Shown: positions 8,307-16,770, numbered from the stretch's first letter. The stretch is DNA of 39,209 nucleotides from a virus (IMGVR_UViG_3300040801_004080:1-39209), one strand, 5' to 3'. The notes: generated by a model from the letters alone, not told the origin. Made by a program: numbers and translations.

Positions 8307-8866
8307 GGCCTCGGCCTCCATATTTTTTCGATGCGACGCGAATAGGTTGGGTCGCTCAGGTTACAAATTTTCGTTCCAATCCCGCGCATGCAGTGGATAA
8401 AGCGGCCGCCGGGCAAAACCACCCCGACATGATGGACGCAGCCGCCGATGCGGAAGCCGATGATATCCCCAGATATGGGGATTTCAGAGGTCGGAGGTCG
8501 GAGGTCGGAGGTCAGTTGAGAGAGGTCAGAGGTCGGAGGTCGGAGGTCGGAGGTCAGATGACTTCTGACTTCTGACTTCTGATCTCCGTATCGGAGCGCA
8601 GCGAAGATATCTGACCGCTCATTTAAAAAGCATTCAATCAGGCTGTCGCGGTGGGTGTCGCTCCAGCGCATGGATGCGTCCGGAGCGGATAGGTTGAGCG
8701 GATACCCGGCTTCGATGTAGAGCTGTTCAGCCAGCATGTGGCAGCAGGTGCCACCGCGCGGACCCTTGGCCCGGCTGTTGGCCACAAAGGGCGTTCCTAC
8801 CCATTCACGGGCGGCCTGCTCCATCGCTTCAATGCGGGCGACGCTGTTGAACCAGGTTTCAATCAT
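8303..8866 (-). CDS. NlpC/P60-type tail assembly peptidase (lambda K / GTA gp14-like)
   Basis: This 187-residue protein matches the phage NlpC/P60 layout. The helix EQAAREWVGTPFVAN leads to the catalytic Cys region GTCCHML (Cys41 or 42), and the HHVGVVLPGGRFIH block supplies the His (about 145-146). It lies just before the tip gene, as gpK does in lambda, and probably trims the tail tip or cuts peptidoglycan at entry. Residues 96-129 are an in-frame word repeat (SEVRSHLTSDLRPPTSDL and a second round) placed between the Cys and His blocks, where a loop can tolerate it. The start overlaps the upstream stop (TAATG). Confidence 0.82.
   Translation of the reverse strand: MIETWFNSVARIEAMEQAAREWVGTPFVANSRAKGPRGGTCCHMLAEQLYIEAGYPLNLSAPDASMRWSDTHRDSLIECFLNERSDIFAALRYGDQKSEVRSHLTSDLRPPTSDLSQLTSDLRPPTSEIPISGDIIGFRIGGCVHHVGVVLPGGRFIHCMRGIGTKICNLSDPTYSRRIEKIWRPRP
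8484..8587. repeat. Word-like tandem repeat, GGAGGTC/GAGGTCA and TTCTGAC units
   Basis: About 100 bases consist of 7-base units GGAGGTC and variants, followed by three TTCTGAC-type units. The array lies wholly inside the NlpC/P60 gene and keeps its frame, giving LTSDLRPPTSDL-type peptide repeats. Related units recur at 34315-34347, 35021-35046 and 35160-35195. Confidence 0.9.
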
Positions 8867-11013
8867 TATTTCTTCCCGTTGTTGGAGTAGTCGCGGTTGA
8901 TCTTGGCGAGGGTCGGGTTGCCGGACGGCACGAAGGGGAAGCCGCCGAAGCGCGCGAAGTTGTCGAACTTCCCGTCCGGATTATCAGCGGCATGGTAGAC
9001 ACTGCAGGTTTCTTTTCGTCCGTCGCATCCAGCCCAAAGGAAAATGGACTCCGGAATGTTTTCGAGGGGGTGCCGGATGGAGAGTTTGATGTTGCCGCCG
9101 TTGGCGACGCTGTCGAGCACACTACGGCGCTCAAAAGATTGATTTGCTCCTGCTTCGAGTTTTCCACCCGCAAAGAAGTGTTCAAACACGCTGACGGCCG
9201 GGCGGGTTGCCCCGGCATCCACAAAGGCGGGTTGGCCGATGATCAGCTCATGCGCGCCATCATACGAAACCACGGTAGCCGACATTTTCCAATCATTGGA
9301 AGAAAGCCCGCAGGACGTTCCAAACACTGGGAAGTTGCAGGTCGGCTGAATCAGCAGCGTCGGAATCTGCCGGTCGAAGATCGAGCCCAGGCTTACGCAT
9401 TTCGCTGAGATGCGCGGCCCGTCAAAGTTGGCGCTTTTCACCTGCCCGCTGAAAATGGTTTTTGCAGAGGCGATATCGCCGGCCGCGTCGGGGCTGCATT
9501 CTAAAATTGAAACATAAAGCGGCGCTTCCAACCGGAACGGAAGAAAATAGCCGAGCGGGTTGCGCAGTGCCGGATCCGTATCGTGCCAGAAATAGCGGCT
9601 GGTGAGTGTGATGTTGTTCTTTTCGAGGTTCAGGTTTTCGGCAGCGTCCGAATGGTCGAACCGGCGCGGTGTGTAAACATCGGCCCCGTGCGTGATCGCG
9701 GCTTCGTGACTGGTGAAAAGCCAGTCATCAAAGCCAGCCAACTCAAATCGATACAAAAAGGCAGTGGCATCCTGTGCGCCGGATTCGTCGGATAGATCCT
9801 CTTCCAGCTCTTCCGGAACTTCGCGGAAGCGCAGGGCGGTCCGCGCAACCGCGTCGGTCTCGAATCTGATTTTCAGCGATGCCGAGGCGAACCGCGCCAG
9901 CAGCAGCGGCGAGACCAGCGTGCGGTTCGGGTCGAAGGCGGCAACAGTCACCTCCCCGAGCTCTACCGTGTCGGCGGCGGTGTCGAGGGCGGCAATGGTA
10001 TGCGGCTCCACCGTCGAGGGCGATATCAGCGCCAAATGCGAAGAGGCTCCCAGCCCTGCGGCGTTATCTGTTTGTAGTGTTCCCGCTCCGGATAATACGG
10101 ATGCGGTCAGGCGGCAATCGCCGACAAAGGCTGGGAGCCAAAAGTTTTTAACTGGGCCGAGCGAGTCGGAAAAGAAGCGAATCAGCGCATGGATTTGCGC
10201 CCAGCTGGAACAAAGAAATTCCTGCTCAGTCACGCGCGCGGCGGTTTGGGGATAATACGTATCGGATGTTTCGCGGCCATAGCCGATTTCTTCGCTGTCG
10301 AGTTCGACCAGCGCTTCGCCAAAGTCCAGCGTGTTCCAGTTGGGACGCTGCGGAAAGAGCGGGCGAACCTGTCCCGCGGCTTGCGGTCCGGCGGCAAAAT
10401 TTAGCGCGGCGGCGGTGAACGCGTTTTCAATCGGCGAGTTTTCAACAAACTGAACCCGCACGCTCATCAGTTCGTCGGTAATCATTTCCGGCTTCGGAGC
10501 CTTGCTGAACCGGCCCCACAGCAGCGGAACTTTGACCGCGCTGATCGATGGCTCAAACGAGGGCGAGAGCGCGGCGTTGTAGACCTCATAGGCCGACCAA
10601 TCCGGCTCATACACCAGCATCACACCGGATGAAAGTCGGGCGGTTTTGGTGTCGCCGGTTTCGCCGGAAACATAGAATTCTCCCGCGCTGTCTACAAACG
10701 GATCGCTGCCAAAGGCGTAGAACGTTTTGTCGTCGTAATATCCGCCAGCTCCCGGCCAGAAGGGACAAAGGACCGGCGTGTTGCCCAGCGCTTTCAAGGC
10801 GGCGCGGAGTTCAGCCGCGCTGGTGCGGTTTAAGAGCAGTTCGAACGATAGGGAGGTGCGCAGGCTCGTTGATAGCGGCGTGCGCTCCTCACGCCCGGTC
10901 AGGCCGCGCTCGGAGTCGCTGAGGATGCGAAATTCAGCTTCTACCGGCGCGGCCCAGTTGGGCGCAAAATGCAAAAGGGTGACGGTTTGAGAGTTTACGG
11001 TTAGATTGATCAT
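8866..11013 (-). CDS. Large tail hub protein, DUF2163/BR0599-type C-terminus
   Basis: The C-terminal third carries the conserved DUF2163/phage_BR0599 signature. Cysteine positions in CNFPVFGTSCGLSSNDW are followed by GCDGRKETCSVYH and FARFGGFPFVPSGNPT. The N-terminal 300 residues look like a separate tail-hub domain, possibly DUF2460-like, so the 715-residue protein may fuse functions that gene transfer agents keep in two genes (gp12 and gp13). It sits between the tape measure and the NlpC/P60 gene, exactly where the hub belongs. The start overlaps the tape measure stop (ATGA). Confidence 0.8.
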   Translation of the reverse strand: MINLTVNSQTVTLLHFAPNWAAPVEAEFRILSDSERGLTGREERTPLSTSLRTSLSFELLLNRTSAAELRAALKALGNTPVLCPFWPGAGGYYDDKTFYAFGSDPFVDSAGEFYVSGETGDTKTARLSSGVMLVYEPDWSAYEVYNAALSPSFEPSISAVKVPLLWGRFSKAPKPEMITDELMSVRVQFVENSPIENAFTAAALNFAAGPQAAGQVRPLFPQRPNWNTLDFGEALVELDSEEIGYGRETSDTYYPQTAARVTEQEFLCSSWAQIHALIRFFSDSLGPVKNFWLPAFVGDCRLTASVLSGAGTLQTDNAAGLGASSHLALISPSTVEPHTIAALDTAADTVELGEVTVAAFDPNRTLVSPLLLARFASASLKIRFETDAVARTALRFREVPEELEEDLSDESGAQDATAFLYRFELAGFDDWLFTSHEAAITHGADVYTPRRFDHSDAAENLNLEKNNITLTSRYFWHDTDPALRNPLGYFLPFRLEAPLYVSILECSPDAAGDIASAKTIFSGQVKSANFDGPRISAKCVSLGSIFDRQIPTLLIQPTCNFPVFGTSCGLSSNDWKMSATVVSYDGAHELIIGQPAFVDAGATRPAVSVFEHFFAGGKLEAGANQSFERRSVLDSVANGGNIKLSIRHPLENIPESIFLWAGCDGRKETCSVYHAADNPDGKFDNFARFGGFPFVPSGNPTLAKINRDYSNNGKK

Positions 11014-13574
11014 GAAAATTCGTGCCTGTTTTTACGCATGACATCAATGATTCGCGCCTCAGTGTCTGAGTTATTTAAAATATGTTTGCGCAGTTCGTTT
11101 CTATCTAAGAAAAACAGATTGTCTGGAGTTCGTTGGTTTTTTTGAGATGCCGCAAAAGCTGGAACAGAGGCAGACGCCACAGCGGCGTTGCCACCGCCGG
11201 ACAGCGCGGCCTCAACTCCGCCAACGCCAATGCTGTTGACGACATTCGCCGGCACAACGTATTCCCCGCGATGCACTACACCGGCAACGTCATATTTTCC
11301 GCCGTCGCCTGTATAGCCGCCTTCGGAAAATGCGCCCAGCGCAGCGGCACCGCCAACGGCGGCGGTCAAAGCAGCTAATCCGACAACAGAGGCCATTCCA
11401 AAAGAACCGATACTGGAAAGGATTGCATTCATCAGCAGTGACGGGGTTTTCGCGGCCGCAGAGGCAAGGGTTACAGCAACATCTTTTGCGTGCAGTGCAG
11501 AAGACAACGAGCTCCAGGCCATCGATGCGCCTTCCATGACAACATGCTGCATGATCCACGCCGAGGCCATGTCGGCAAAAGCTGCAATCAGACTGGTTAC
11601 AACCGCACTTCCGATGTTCGCCAACGCTTCGCCCCACGTCATGGTTCCCCGGATCAGCCCATCAATGCCTTCGGACAAACTGGAAAACATTCCTTCGAAC
11701 GGAGCAGTGACCACCGCAGAAACGTTCTCGGCGGTTTCCTCCATCTTTTCCATAAACTCTTCAGTCTGGACATCAAACCAGTTTGGCATTTCTCCTTTCT
11801 TATCGCCCTTACCGTCAGACCCAGCCGACGGCGGCGCCGGCGTGACAACATCGGCGCCGCCAAAAACAGAGCCTTCAGCGGCCATCTCGGCGTTTTTCTG
11901 TTTGATCAGTGCGGCCAGCTTCTGGGTGGCCGTCAGGCCGCGCTCCGTTTCGTCGGCATATACGCCGATTCCTTCGCGCATCGCTTCAAGACCAACGGTT
12001 ACGCTTGCAAATGTATTTTTGTTGAATATGTCTGTTCGCAATTTTTGCTGAGCGAGAATATTACTCCACTCCTCAGCTTCGTAGTCGGTAGTTTTAAATT
12101 CAACAGGTTTAAATTCCGCCCACGTAGGAAAAATCGCGTTGAGGTCGCCAATTGTTCGGTTAATAAACCATTCAAATTCTTTTATAAACCCGTCAATCGC
12201 CCAGCTACCGAACTCTTTAAATTGTTCGAATGCCCAGCGGAATCCGGATGTAAGATACGTGACCACCGTTTGAAATGTATTTAGCAGCATTTTTCCTGCA
12301 CCAATGGAGAATGAAAGAACTCCGTTTAATGCGCTTGTCCAAAATCCGCCACTTTCTGAAAACCAATCAAACAGACCATCCATTGTTGCTTTGCCGGCGA
12401 TGGCCCCTTGTTCAAAGCCAGCTTCGATGGTGAGAGCAATGAGGTCGCCAAACTCTCCATCTCGCCACGATTCAAACGCAACGCCAACAAATCCGGATAT
12501 GCTGTCTTTTGCTTTTAAAATCGATTCAGCAAGACTATCGGCCCCTGAACTCATCGCTCCCAAAACACCCGCATCACCCACATCGATGACCATGCTCTGC
12601 CACGCTGATTTGACGCGGCGAAGCGAGCCGAACAGGTTGTCATCCATCGTGGCAGCGGTTTCTTTGGCAATTCCGCCCGAGTTTCTCAGGTTGGTGGTGA
12701 ACTGCTCCAGCGCGCCGCTGCCCTGCGAAACCAAAGCAAGGAACGCCGGTCCGGCGCGCTGGCCGAAGATGGTCATTGCGTCCGTGGCATCGCCGCCGGA
12801 TTCCTCAAATTGTTTGATGATATCGACCAGCGGAAGCAGGTTGCCCGCCGTGTCTTCGGTAGCAATTCCCAGCCGACCCAGCGCGGAAGCAGCTTCGGTG
12901 GGCGGGTTGATCAGATTGCTGAGCATCCGGCGCAGTGATGTTCCGGCCAGCGTGCCCTGTATCCCCGCATTCCCAAGCAACCCAATCGCCGCACCGGCTT
13001 CTTCAATCGACTGACCGGCCGCGCGGCTGAGCGGCGCGACGTATTTCATGGCTTCGCCCATTTGCACCATGTTGGTGTTCGCGTTGGCGGTGGTGCCAAC
13101 CAGCACGTCATTGATCATCCCCAGCTCAGACGCGGACTTTCCGAAGCCGGTCAGGATGTTGGAGGCGATATCGGCAGTCGTTGCCAGATCCATCTGAGAA
13201 GCGGCGGCCAGATCGAGCACCCCGGGGAGCGCTTCATAAATTGATTTTGCTTCAAAGCCAGCCATCGCCAAAAAGCCCATGGCATCCGCTGCTTCGGAAG
13301 CAGTGAATTTGGTGGTTTCAGATAGAACCTGCGCGCGGTCGGCCAGCGCGGCGGTGGCTTCGTCCGTTTCCTGCGTGAGCGCTTTGACGCGCGACATCGA
13401 TTCTTCGAAGCCGCCCATCACCCGCCCGGCCCCGACAAGGCTCCGGAGCGATACATAGGCACCGGCGGCGGAGGCCAGCGTTCGCGTGAGTTGTTTGACG
13501 CCTGCCGACGCAGAGTTGAGCCCGCCCAATCTTGAGCGCATATCGATTAATACACTGACGCGGCTGTCGGCCAT
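11010..13574 (-). CDS. Tail tape measure protein (TP901 family)
   Basis: This 854-residue protein has the TP901 tape measure core at about residues 50-300 (GGFEESMSRVKALTQETDEA, then TKFTASEAADAMGFLAMAGF and NMVQMGEAMKYVAPLS). Ala/Gly-rich hydrophobic helices follow, including likely membrane-active segments near residues 660-770, and a C-terminal GGYTGDGGKYDVAGVVHRGE motif commonly seen in tape measures. It sets tail length; at roughly 0.15 nm per residue the tail would be about 130 nm, which is inference. The ATG has GAGGAAT in front. Confidence 0.93.
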   Translation of the reverse strand: MADSRVSVLIDMRSRLGGLNSASAGVKQLTRTLASAAGAYVSLRSLVGAGRVMGGFEESMSRVKALTQETDEATAALADRAQVLSETTKFTASEAADAMGFLAMAGFEAKSIYEALPGVLDLAAASQMDLATTADIASNILTGFGKSASELGMINDVLVGTTANANTNMVQMGEAMKYVAPLSRAAGQSIEEAGAAIGLLGNAGIQGTLAGTSLRRMLSNLINPPTEAASALGRLGIATEDTAGNLLPLVDIIKQFEESGGDATDAMTIFGQRAGPAFLALVSQGSGALEQFTTNLRNSGGIAKETAATMDDNLFGSLRRVKSAWQSMVIDVGDAGVLGAMSSGADSLAESILKAKDSISGFVGVAFESWRDGEFGDLIALTIEAGFEQGAIAGKATMDGLFDWFSESGGFWTSALNGVLSFSIGAGKMLLNTFQTVVTYLTSGFRWAFEQFKEFGSWAIDGFIKEFEWFINRTIGDLNAIFPTWAEFKPVEFKTTDYEAEEWSNILAQQKLRTDIFNKNTFASVTVGLEAMREGIGVYADETERGLTATQKLAALIKQKNAEMAAEGSVFGGADVVTPAPPSAGSDGKGDKKGEMPNWFDVQTEEFMEKMEETAENVSAVVTAPFEGMFSSLSEGIDGLIRGTMTWGEALANIGSAVVTSLIAAFADMASAWIMQHVVMEGASMAWSSLSSALHAKDVAVTLASAAAKTPSLLMNAILSSIGSFGMASVVGLAALTAAVGGAAALGAFSEGGYTGDGGKYDVAGVVHRGEYVVPANVVNSIGVGGVEAALSGGGNAAVASASVPAFAASQKNQRTPDNLFFLDRNELRKHILNNSDTEARIIDVMRKNRHEFS

Positions 13575-13576
13575 CT

Positions 13577-13852
13577 CTATTCCTCTCTGATCGGTATTCC
13601 GGAGCCTGAAAACATTTGAATCAGTTTGTTCGTGTTCTGCTCCGGATCGGTTTCTTCGGGTTCGCTAAGTGATCTTATAAACTTGTTTGCCTTTTCGTTG
13701 GCTTCTGTGCTCCAGGGTGCGGCCGCGGCGAGAATCTGCGATAGGGCCATCAAACGAAAATCCGCCGCTTTGCGTTTGGCATCACGGCGGAGAATCAGGA
13801 ACAACTCGGGGAATGAAAGCATCTCTGCAATTTCCGCCACGCCCTTCCCCAT
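13577..13852 (-). CDS. Tail assembly chaperone, second part (lambda T-like)
   Basis: This 91-residue product is mostly helical (AEIAEMLSFPELFLILRRDAKR) and lies directly between the gpG-like chaperone and the tape measure, the place of gpT. It starts one base into the upstream stop (TAATG). The same frame stays open far upstream of the ATG, through the last part of the gpG-like gene, so it may be made as a -1 frameshift fusion as in lambda G-T. No strong slippery heptamer is certain; CCAAAAAC near the end of the upstream gene is the best candidate. Confidence 0.7.
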   Translation of the reverse strand: MGKGVAEIAEMLSFPELFLILRRDAKRKAADFRLMALSQILAAAAPWSTEANEKANKFIRSLSEPEETDPEQNTNKLIQMFSGSGIPIREE

Positions 13853-14214
13853 TACGATGGCGGCGTCGGCGCAGAGGTCGGAGACGCTGCTGCCAGTTTT
13901 TGGCCTCTTAGTGCGAGCGGCAGCATGGCTTCGTTCACATTTGCCCGCCGCTCCGCCCAGCGGCAGACAGTCGTAAAATTTATGTCGTGGCCCTTTTCAA
14001 CGATGTCGAGCAGGCTGCTTGCGGTCACGTTTTCAGCCCAGCCCGGATCTTTTCCACACAGCAGCTCGGCGGTGGCCTCTTCGTTTTCGATGGCCCGCAG
14101 GTAGTCCTCAAACTTTTTGACCTTCAGCAGTTTGACCCGTACGGTTTCTTTGCTTCCGTCGGTGAGGAAAATCTGCAGCTCTTCGCCGCCGTTGATAATG
14201 GTTTGATCATTCAT
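13852..14214 (-). CDS. Tail assembly chaperone, first part (lambda G-like)
   Basis: This is a 120-residue protein with an N-terminal beta segment (EELQIFLTDGSKETVRVKLL) and a helical body with ASSLLDIVEKGHDINFTTVC, a pattern seen in tail assembly chaperones that sit before the tape measure. An ATG four codons upstream is possible, but the one chosen (MNDQT) has AAAGGA ahead of it. The start overlaps the end of the small Lys-rich gene. Confidence 0.75.
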   Translation of the reverse strand: MNDQTIINGGEELQIFLTDGSKETVRVKLLKVKKFEDYLRAIENEEATAELLCGKDPGWAENVTASSLLDIVEKGHDINFTTVCRWAERRANVNEAMLPLALRGQKLAAASPTSAPTPPS

Positions 14215-14365
14215 TTGGTTTCGCATCCTTTTTTTCGTCGACCATCGGTTTCTTTTCCGCTGGCGCTTTTGTTGAGGCTGGGGCGGCGGGGCGCTTCTTC
14301 CGAACCGGTTTTTTCTTCCGGTTCGGTTTCGGCTTTCCGTAAAAAATGTCGTTCAAAGTCGGCAT
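14207..14365 (-). CDS. Short Lys/Pro-rich basic protein (52 aa)
   Basis: The reading frame starts MPTLNDIFYGKPKPNRKKKP and continues with Lys, Ala and Pro to a TGA that overlaps the chaperone gene start by eight bases. AGG lies upstream of its ATG. It fills the gap between tail tube and chaperone genes exactly. No family is recognised. The strong positive charge suggests an unstructured nucleic-acid- or protein-binding peptide. Confidence 0.55.
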   Translation of the reverse strand: MPTLNDIFYGKPKPNRKKKPVRKKRPAAPASTKAPAEKKPMVDEKKDAKPNE

Positions 14366-14380
14366 GATTTTACCTAACGG

Positions 14381-14935
14381 TTACACCACAGGGGCTGGAA
14401 CCTTTTTAACGATCACTTCGCCCACGTCGGACAGGACTTGCACCTCAACTTCGTAGGAGCTGTAGTCGTCGCCGTCAAAAGTCGGAGGGGAGCTCATGCG
14501 GACCAGGCAAGAGAAGTGCACATATTTGATGCGCGGAACCGCGTTGTCGCGGCCGTCATAAATTTGCAGGCGTCCATAGCCCTTGAGCGCGTTGGAGCCA
14601 GTGGCCGGGATGTACTTGGTGAAATCGGTGTCGGTGTCATCCACACCCGCGCCGGCAAAGAACATCATGCGCAGCGCAAAGGCATCGAATTCGTCGCAGG
14701 TGAGTTTGAAGCCGTTTTTTAATCCGGTGATGAAAATATCATCACGAACCTTCACGCCGTTGTAGGAGCCCATGTGCTCTTTCTGCTCGGACTCAACGAT
14801 CGGGGAAATGGATTTGATGTTTCCGAACGCTGCGCCGGCGACATCGTAGCCGGTTTCATCGGCCGGGGCTTCGGTTGCTCCAACGATCAGGGCGAAGTCG
14901 CCGTTGCCGATGATGAGTTTATCTGTATCGTTCAT
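14381..14935 (-). CDS. Major tail tube protein (lambda V-like)
   Basis: This 184-residue beta-rich protein contains SDVGEVIVKKVPAPVV at its end and a NGFKLTCDEFDAFALRMMFF core, with spacing typical of siphovirus tube proteins. It lies between the terminator-like gene and the assembly chaperones, as V does in lambda. The ATG giving MNDTDKL is preferred over an upstream TTG because GAGG stands eight bases before it. It should be among the most abundant tail proteins. Confidence 0.82.
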   Translation of the reverse strand: MNDTDKLIIGNGDFALIVGATEAPADETGYDVAGAAFGNIKSISPIVESEQKEHMGSYNGVKVRDDIFITGLKNGFKLTCDEFDAFALRMMFFAGAGVDDTDTDFTKYIPATGSNALKGYGRLQIYDGRDNAVPRIKYVHFSCLVRMSSPPTFDGDDYSSYEVEVQVLSDVGEVIVKKVPAPVV

Positions 14936-14945
14936 AATTTTTACC

Positions 14946-15368
14946 TCACTCAATGGTTTTGATCAGGAAGTTGCAGAAGTAGGTTGTTAGACCGCTGTCA
15001 AGTTCCCCTTTTGTATATGCCGGATTGTCAACCGTAAGGGCGTTTTTAAGCCCGGTGGAGCCCCAGTTGTAGCCATTGACCGCCTTGAGAACCAGCCCGA
15101 CCACTTCCAGCGCAGTGAGGCCGGTTGCGTTCGTTTTCGGGTTTTCCAGCACAGAAACAATCATCTGATTTTGCAGCAGCAGATCCGGAGCGTTAGGAGC
15201 CGCCAATCTCCCGGATTCCTGAATGAATACCAACGCAAGGCCAATATCTTTCAGCGCGGTTTCGAGTTCGCTCTTTTTATTCAGGTCGGTTATCTGGGGA
15301 ATATTCCCCAATGCGGCAACGGCGGAAATAATCCCCTGAATGGTCGGGGTGACTTCGTGGAGTTTCAT
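14946..15368 (-). CDS. Tail terminator-like protein (lambda U-like)
   Basis: This 140-residue protein of tail-terminator size (lambda U is 131 aa) lies between the gp10/Z-like protein and the tube protein. The segment NQMIVSVLENPKTNATG followed by TALEVVGLVLKAVNGYNW resembles the terminator pattern of a beta strand, a name-giving 'ENP' turn and a helix. The ATG giving MKLHEV has GAGG-like bases before it. An upstream in-frame start would add residues coded by a word repeat and is less likely. Confidence 0.65.
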   Translation of the reverse strand: MKLHEVTPTIQGIISAVAALGNIPQITDLNKKSELETALKDIGLALVFIQESGRLAAPNAPDLLLQNQMIVSVLENPKTNATGLTALEVVGLVLKAVNGYNWGSTGLKNALTVDNPAYTKGELDSGLTTYFCNFLIKTIE

Positions 15369-15382
15369 AGGAACCTCTTGGT

Positions 15383-15419
15383 TGTGGAATGTGGAAAGTG
15401 GAATGTGAAACGTGAAATC
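15383..15419. repeat. Word-like repeat, GTGGAATGTGGAAAGTGGAATGTG type
   Basis: Degenerate units of GGAATGTG/GGAAAGTG/GAAACGTG lie between the gp10/Z-like and terminator-like genes. The repeat reaches the last codons of the upstream gene. It is one more family of the short-word repeats found in this window. Confidence 0.7.
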
Positions 15420-16008
15420 ATATTTTAACACCTTGTGTAAAAGCATTTAGTTTTGCGATGGTGCGGCGCTGAGCCTCTTTCTGCTTGCGGATGACGTAGC
15501 GCTTCATCGAAATAACTTCACCAGCAAGCACTTGATCGATAATCCGGCGCTCTTGATTTATTTTAACAGCGCCTTCGAGGTAGCTGATAATTTCGACAGA
15601 TGGGTGCCTGACTCCGCGTGCTGTGCGTTCAATTGCTTTTCCGATTTCCCTGTTTCGGCGGTTGCGCCTTGATGCAACAATATTTCTAACTTCATTTCTA
15701 CGCCGCCAATCAGCCAACAGAAAACTTATCCCTAAATACTTAACAGACGCTCGCCGACGCCGCCTCTCCTTGTCGACAGTCATTCCTTTTGCGCGCTTCA
15801 CTCGATAGCCTAAAGCTTCGATTTCACTATCTATATCCTCTGGAGTTGGAGCCATCGCTCGAAATCTCTTATAGATATTTAAATGAACGTAATACGCTTT
15901 ATTTGCGACTATCTCACCGAGACTGCGCTGGTTGTAGCGAATGTATTCCTCAAGCTGCTTATTAAACGCTTTCAGGTTGCGCGGATCGATGGCCGGTTTT
16001 TCGCTCAT
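15418..16008 (-). CDS. Minor tail / neck protein (lambda Z- or HK97 gp10-like)
   Basis: This 196-residue, strongly basic, helical protein contains many Arg clusters (KERRRRRASVKY, RRRNEVRNIVASRRNRRNRE). It is placed exactly where gpZ/HK97 gp10 proteins lie, after the head-tail joining protein and before the terminator. No sequence motif decides the family, so the assignment rests on size, charge and order. The start overlaps the upstream stop (ATGA). Confidence 0.6.
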   Translation of the reverse strand: MSEKPAIDPRNLKAFNKQLEEYIRYNQRSLGEIVANKAYYVHLNIYKRFRAMAPTPEDIDSEIEALGYRVKRAKGMTVDKERRRRRASVKYLGISFLLADWRRRNEVRNIVASRRNRRNREIGKAIERTARGVRHPSVEIISYLEGAVKINQERRIIDQVLAGEVISMKRYVIRKQKEAQRRTIAKLNAFTQGVKI

Positions 16009-16394
16009 TCCTCATCCACTCCGGAATATTCGCAGATGTATTTGTTGACCGGCTTTCCAGGGTTTGGACGCCGCGCCGTAATCCGATATCGCCCGCCTTC
16101 GTCATCGATGAAATAGGTTCCAATGTCTGGAAGATATTTGGCGTTCGATTTGTAGAAGTTCCCCGCCTGATCCGCCAGCGGCGTTCCATCGTCGGCGACA
16201 TAGATTTTTGCGATGTCCGACTTCAGGCAGCAGACCACAACCGTCTGACAACTCCCCGGATCCAGATCGAACGCCTGCGGGTTAGAATTCTCTCGCTCCA
16301 CAATGGCCGGAAGCTCCACGCCTTCCAGCGTCAGCACAATCCCGGACGTTTCCAGCAGTTCGTTAAATCCTTCAATGTGATCAGCAGCGCTCAT
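16005..16394 (-). CDS. Head-tail joining protein (lambda FII-like by position)
   Basis: This 129-residue protein starts with MSAADHIEGFNELLETSG, typical of short joining proteins, and continues with beta-rich sequence (YFIDDEGGRYRITAR). By order it is the first gene of the tail/neck block. No good SD precedes its ATG, and a terminator stands 70 bases upstream, so expression may need read-through or a promoter I could not identify. Confidence 0.6.
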   Translation of the reverse strand: MSAADHIEGFNELLETSGIVLTLEGVELPAIVERENSNPQAFDLDPGSCQTVVVCCLKSDIAKIYVADDGTPLADQAGNFYKSNAKYLPDIGTYFIDDEGGRYRITARRPNPGKPVNKYICEYSGVDEE

Positions 16395-16428
16395 ACAAGT
16401 GCCGCCGTGTCAACGGCAGGGGAAGGCG

Positions 16429-16462
16429 TTAGGCATTAGGTTTTAGGCTTTAGGCTTTAGGC
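16429..16462. repeat. Word-like repeat, TTAGGC(TT) units
   Basis: TTAGGCATTAGGTTTTAGGC followed by two more TTTAGGC units lies between the cassette terminator and the head-tail joining gene. It is non-coding here and belongs to the same class of short-word repeats as those inside genes. Confidence 0.8.
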
Positions 16463-16464
16463 AC

Positions 16465-16488
16465 AAAAAAGACGGTCCGTAGACCGCC
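16465..16488 (-). terminator. Rho-independent terminator of the two-gene cassette
   Basis: On the minus strand GGCGGTC-TACG-GACCGTC forms a 7-bp stem (one G-T pair) followed directly by six T. It lies just after the 70-residue gene and before the tail genes, so it ends the short transcript that begins at the promoter near 17240. Confidence 0.8.
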
Positions 16489-16518
16489 TTCCAGTTTCAA
16501 AATTCACGGTTCAGGTTT

Positions 16519-16731
16519 TTAAATCTTCACCCCCGCTTTTTTTGCGGCCGCATCGAGGCAGTCGCGCACCCATTCCGGCAGCTTTTGACCGCTTGCGGCC
16601 GCAGCCTTCACCCACCCGGCCTTTTGCCAGCCCGTGCAGGCCAACGCATTCAAGCGGCTATCCCGTCCCTCATCCTTCGCCGCGTTTTTGTTTCCAACCG
16701 GCGGCCCTGCTTTTTTTTCTTTTTCGGTCAT
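16519..16731 (-). CDS. Small hypothetical protein of the moron-like cassette (70 aa)
   Basis: The N-terminus MTEKEKKAGPPVGNKNAAKD resembles the GxPxGNKNA openings seen in small phage and plasmid proteins. The C-terminal half (KLPEWVRDCLDAAAKKAG) could be a short helical pair like those of RHH-type or plasmid accessory proteins. The function is unknown. It is the second gene of a unit bounded by its own promoter and terminator. Confidence 0.6.
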   Translation of the reverse strand: MTEKEKKAGPPVGNKNAAKDEGRDSRLNALACTGWQKAGWVKAAAASGQKLPEWVRDCLDAAAKKAGVKI

Positions 16732-16750
16732 AATTCATTTTCTCCACTGA

Positions 16751-16770
16751 GCCCCGCCCGAAGGCGGGGC
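16751..16770. repeat. GC-rich hairpin between the two cassette genes
   Basis: GCCCCGCC-CGAA-GGCGGGGC is a perfect 8-bp stem with a tetraloop in the 46-base gap between the two cassette genes. There is no T-run after it, so it may slow polymerase or protect mRNA rather than terminate fully. Confidence 0.7.

Noticed and set aside
8484-8587. CRISPR array
   Set aside because: Units are 7 bases with no spacers and lie inside a coding frame.
16400-16420. TTGACA as a promoter for the tail genes
   Set aside because: No -10 box at a fitting distance; the start codon follows within 15 bases.
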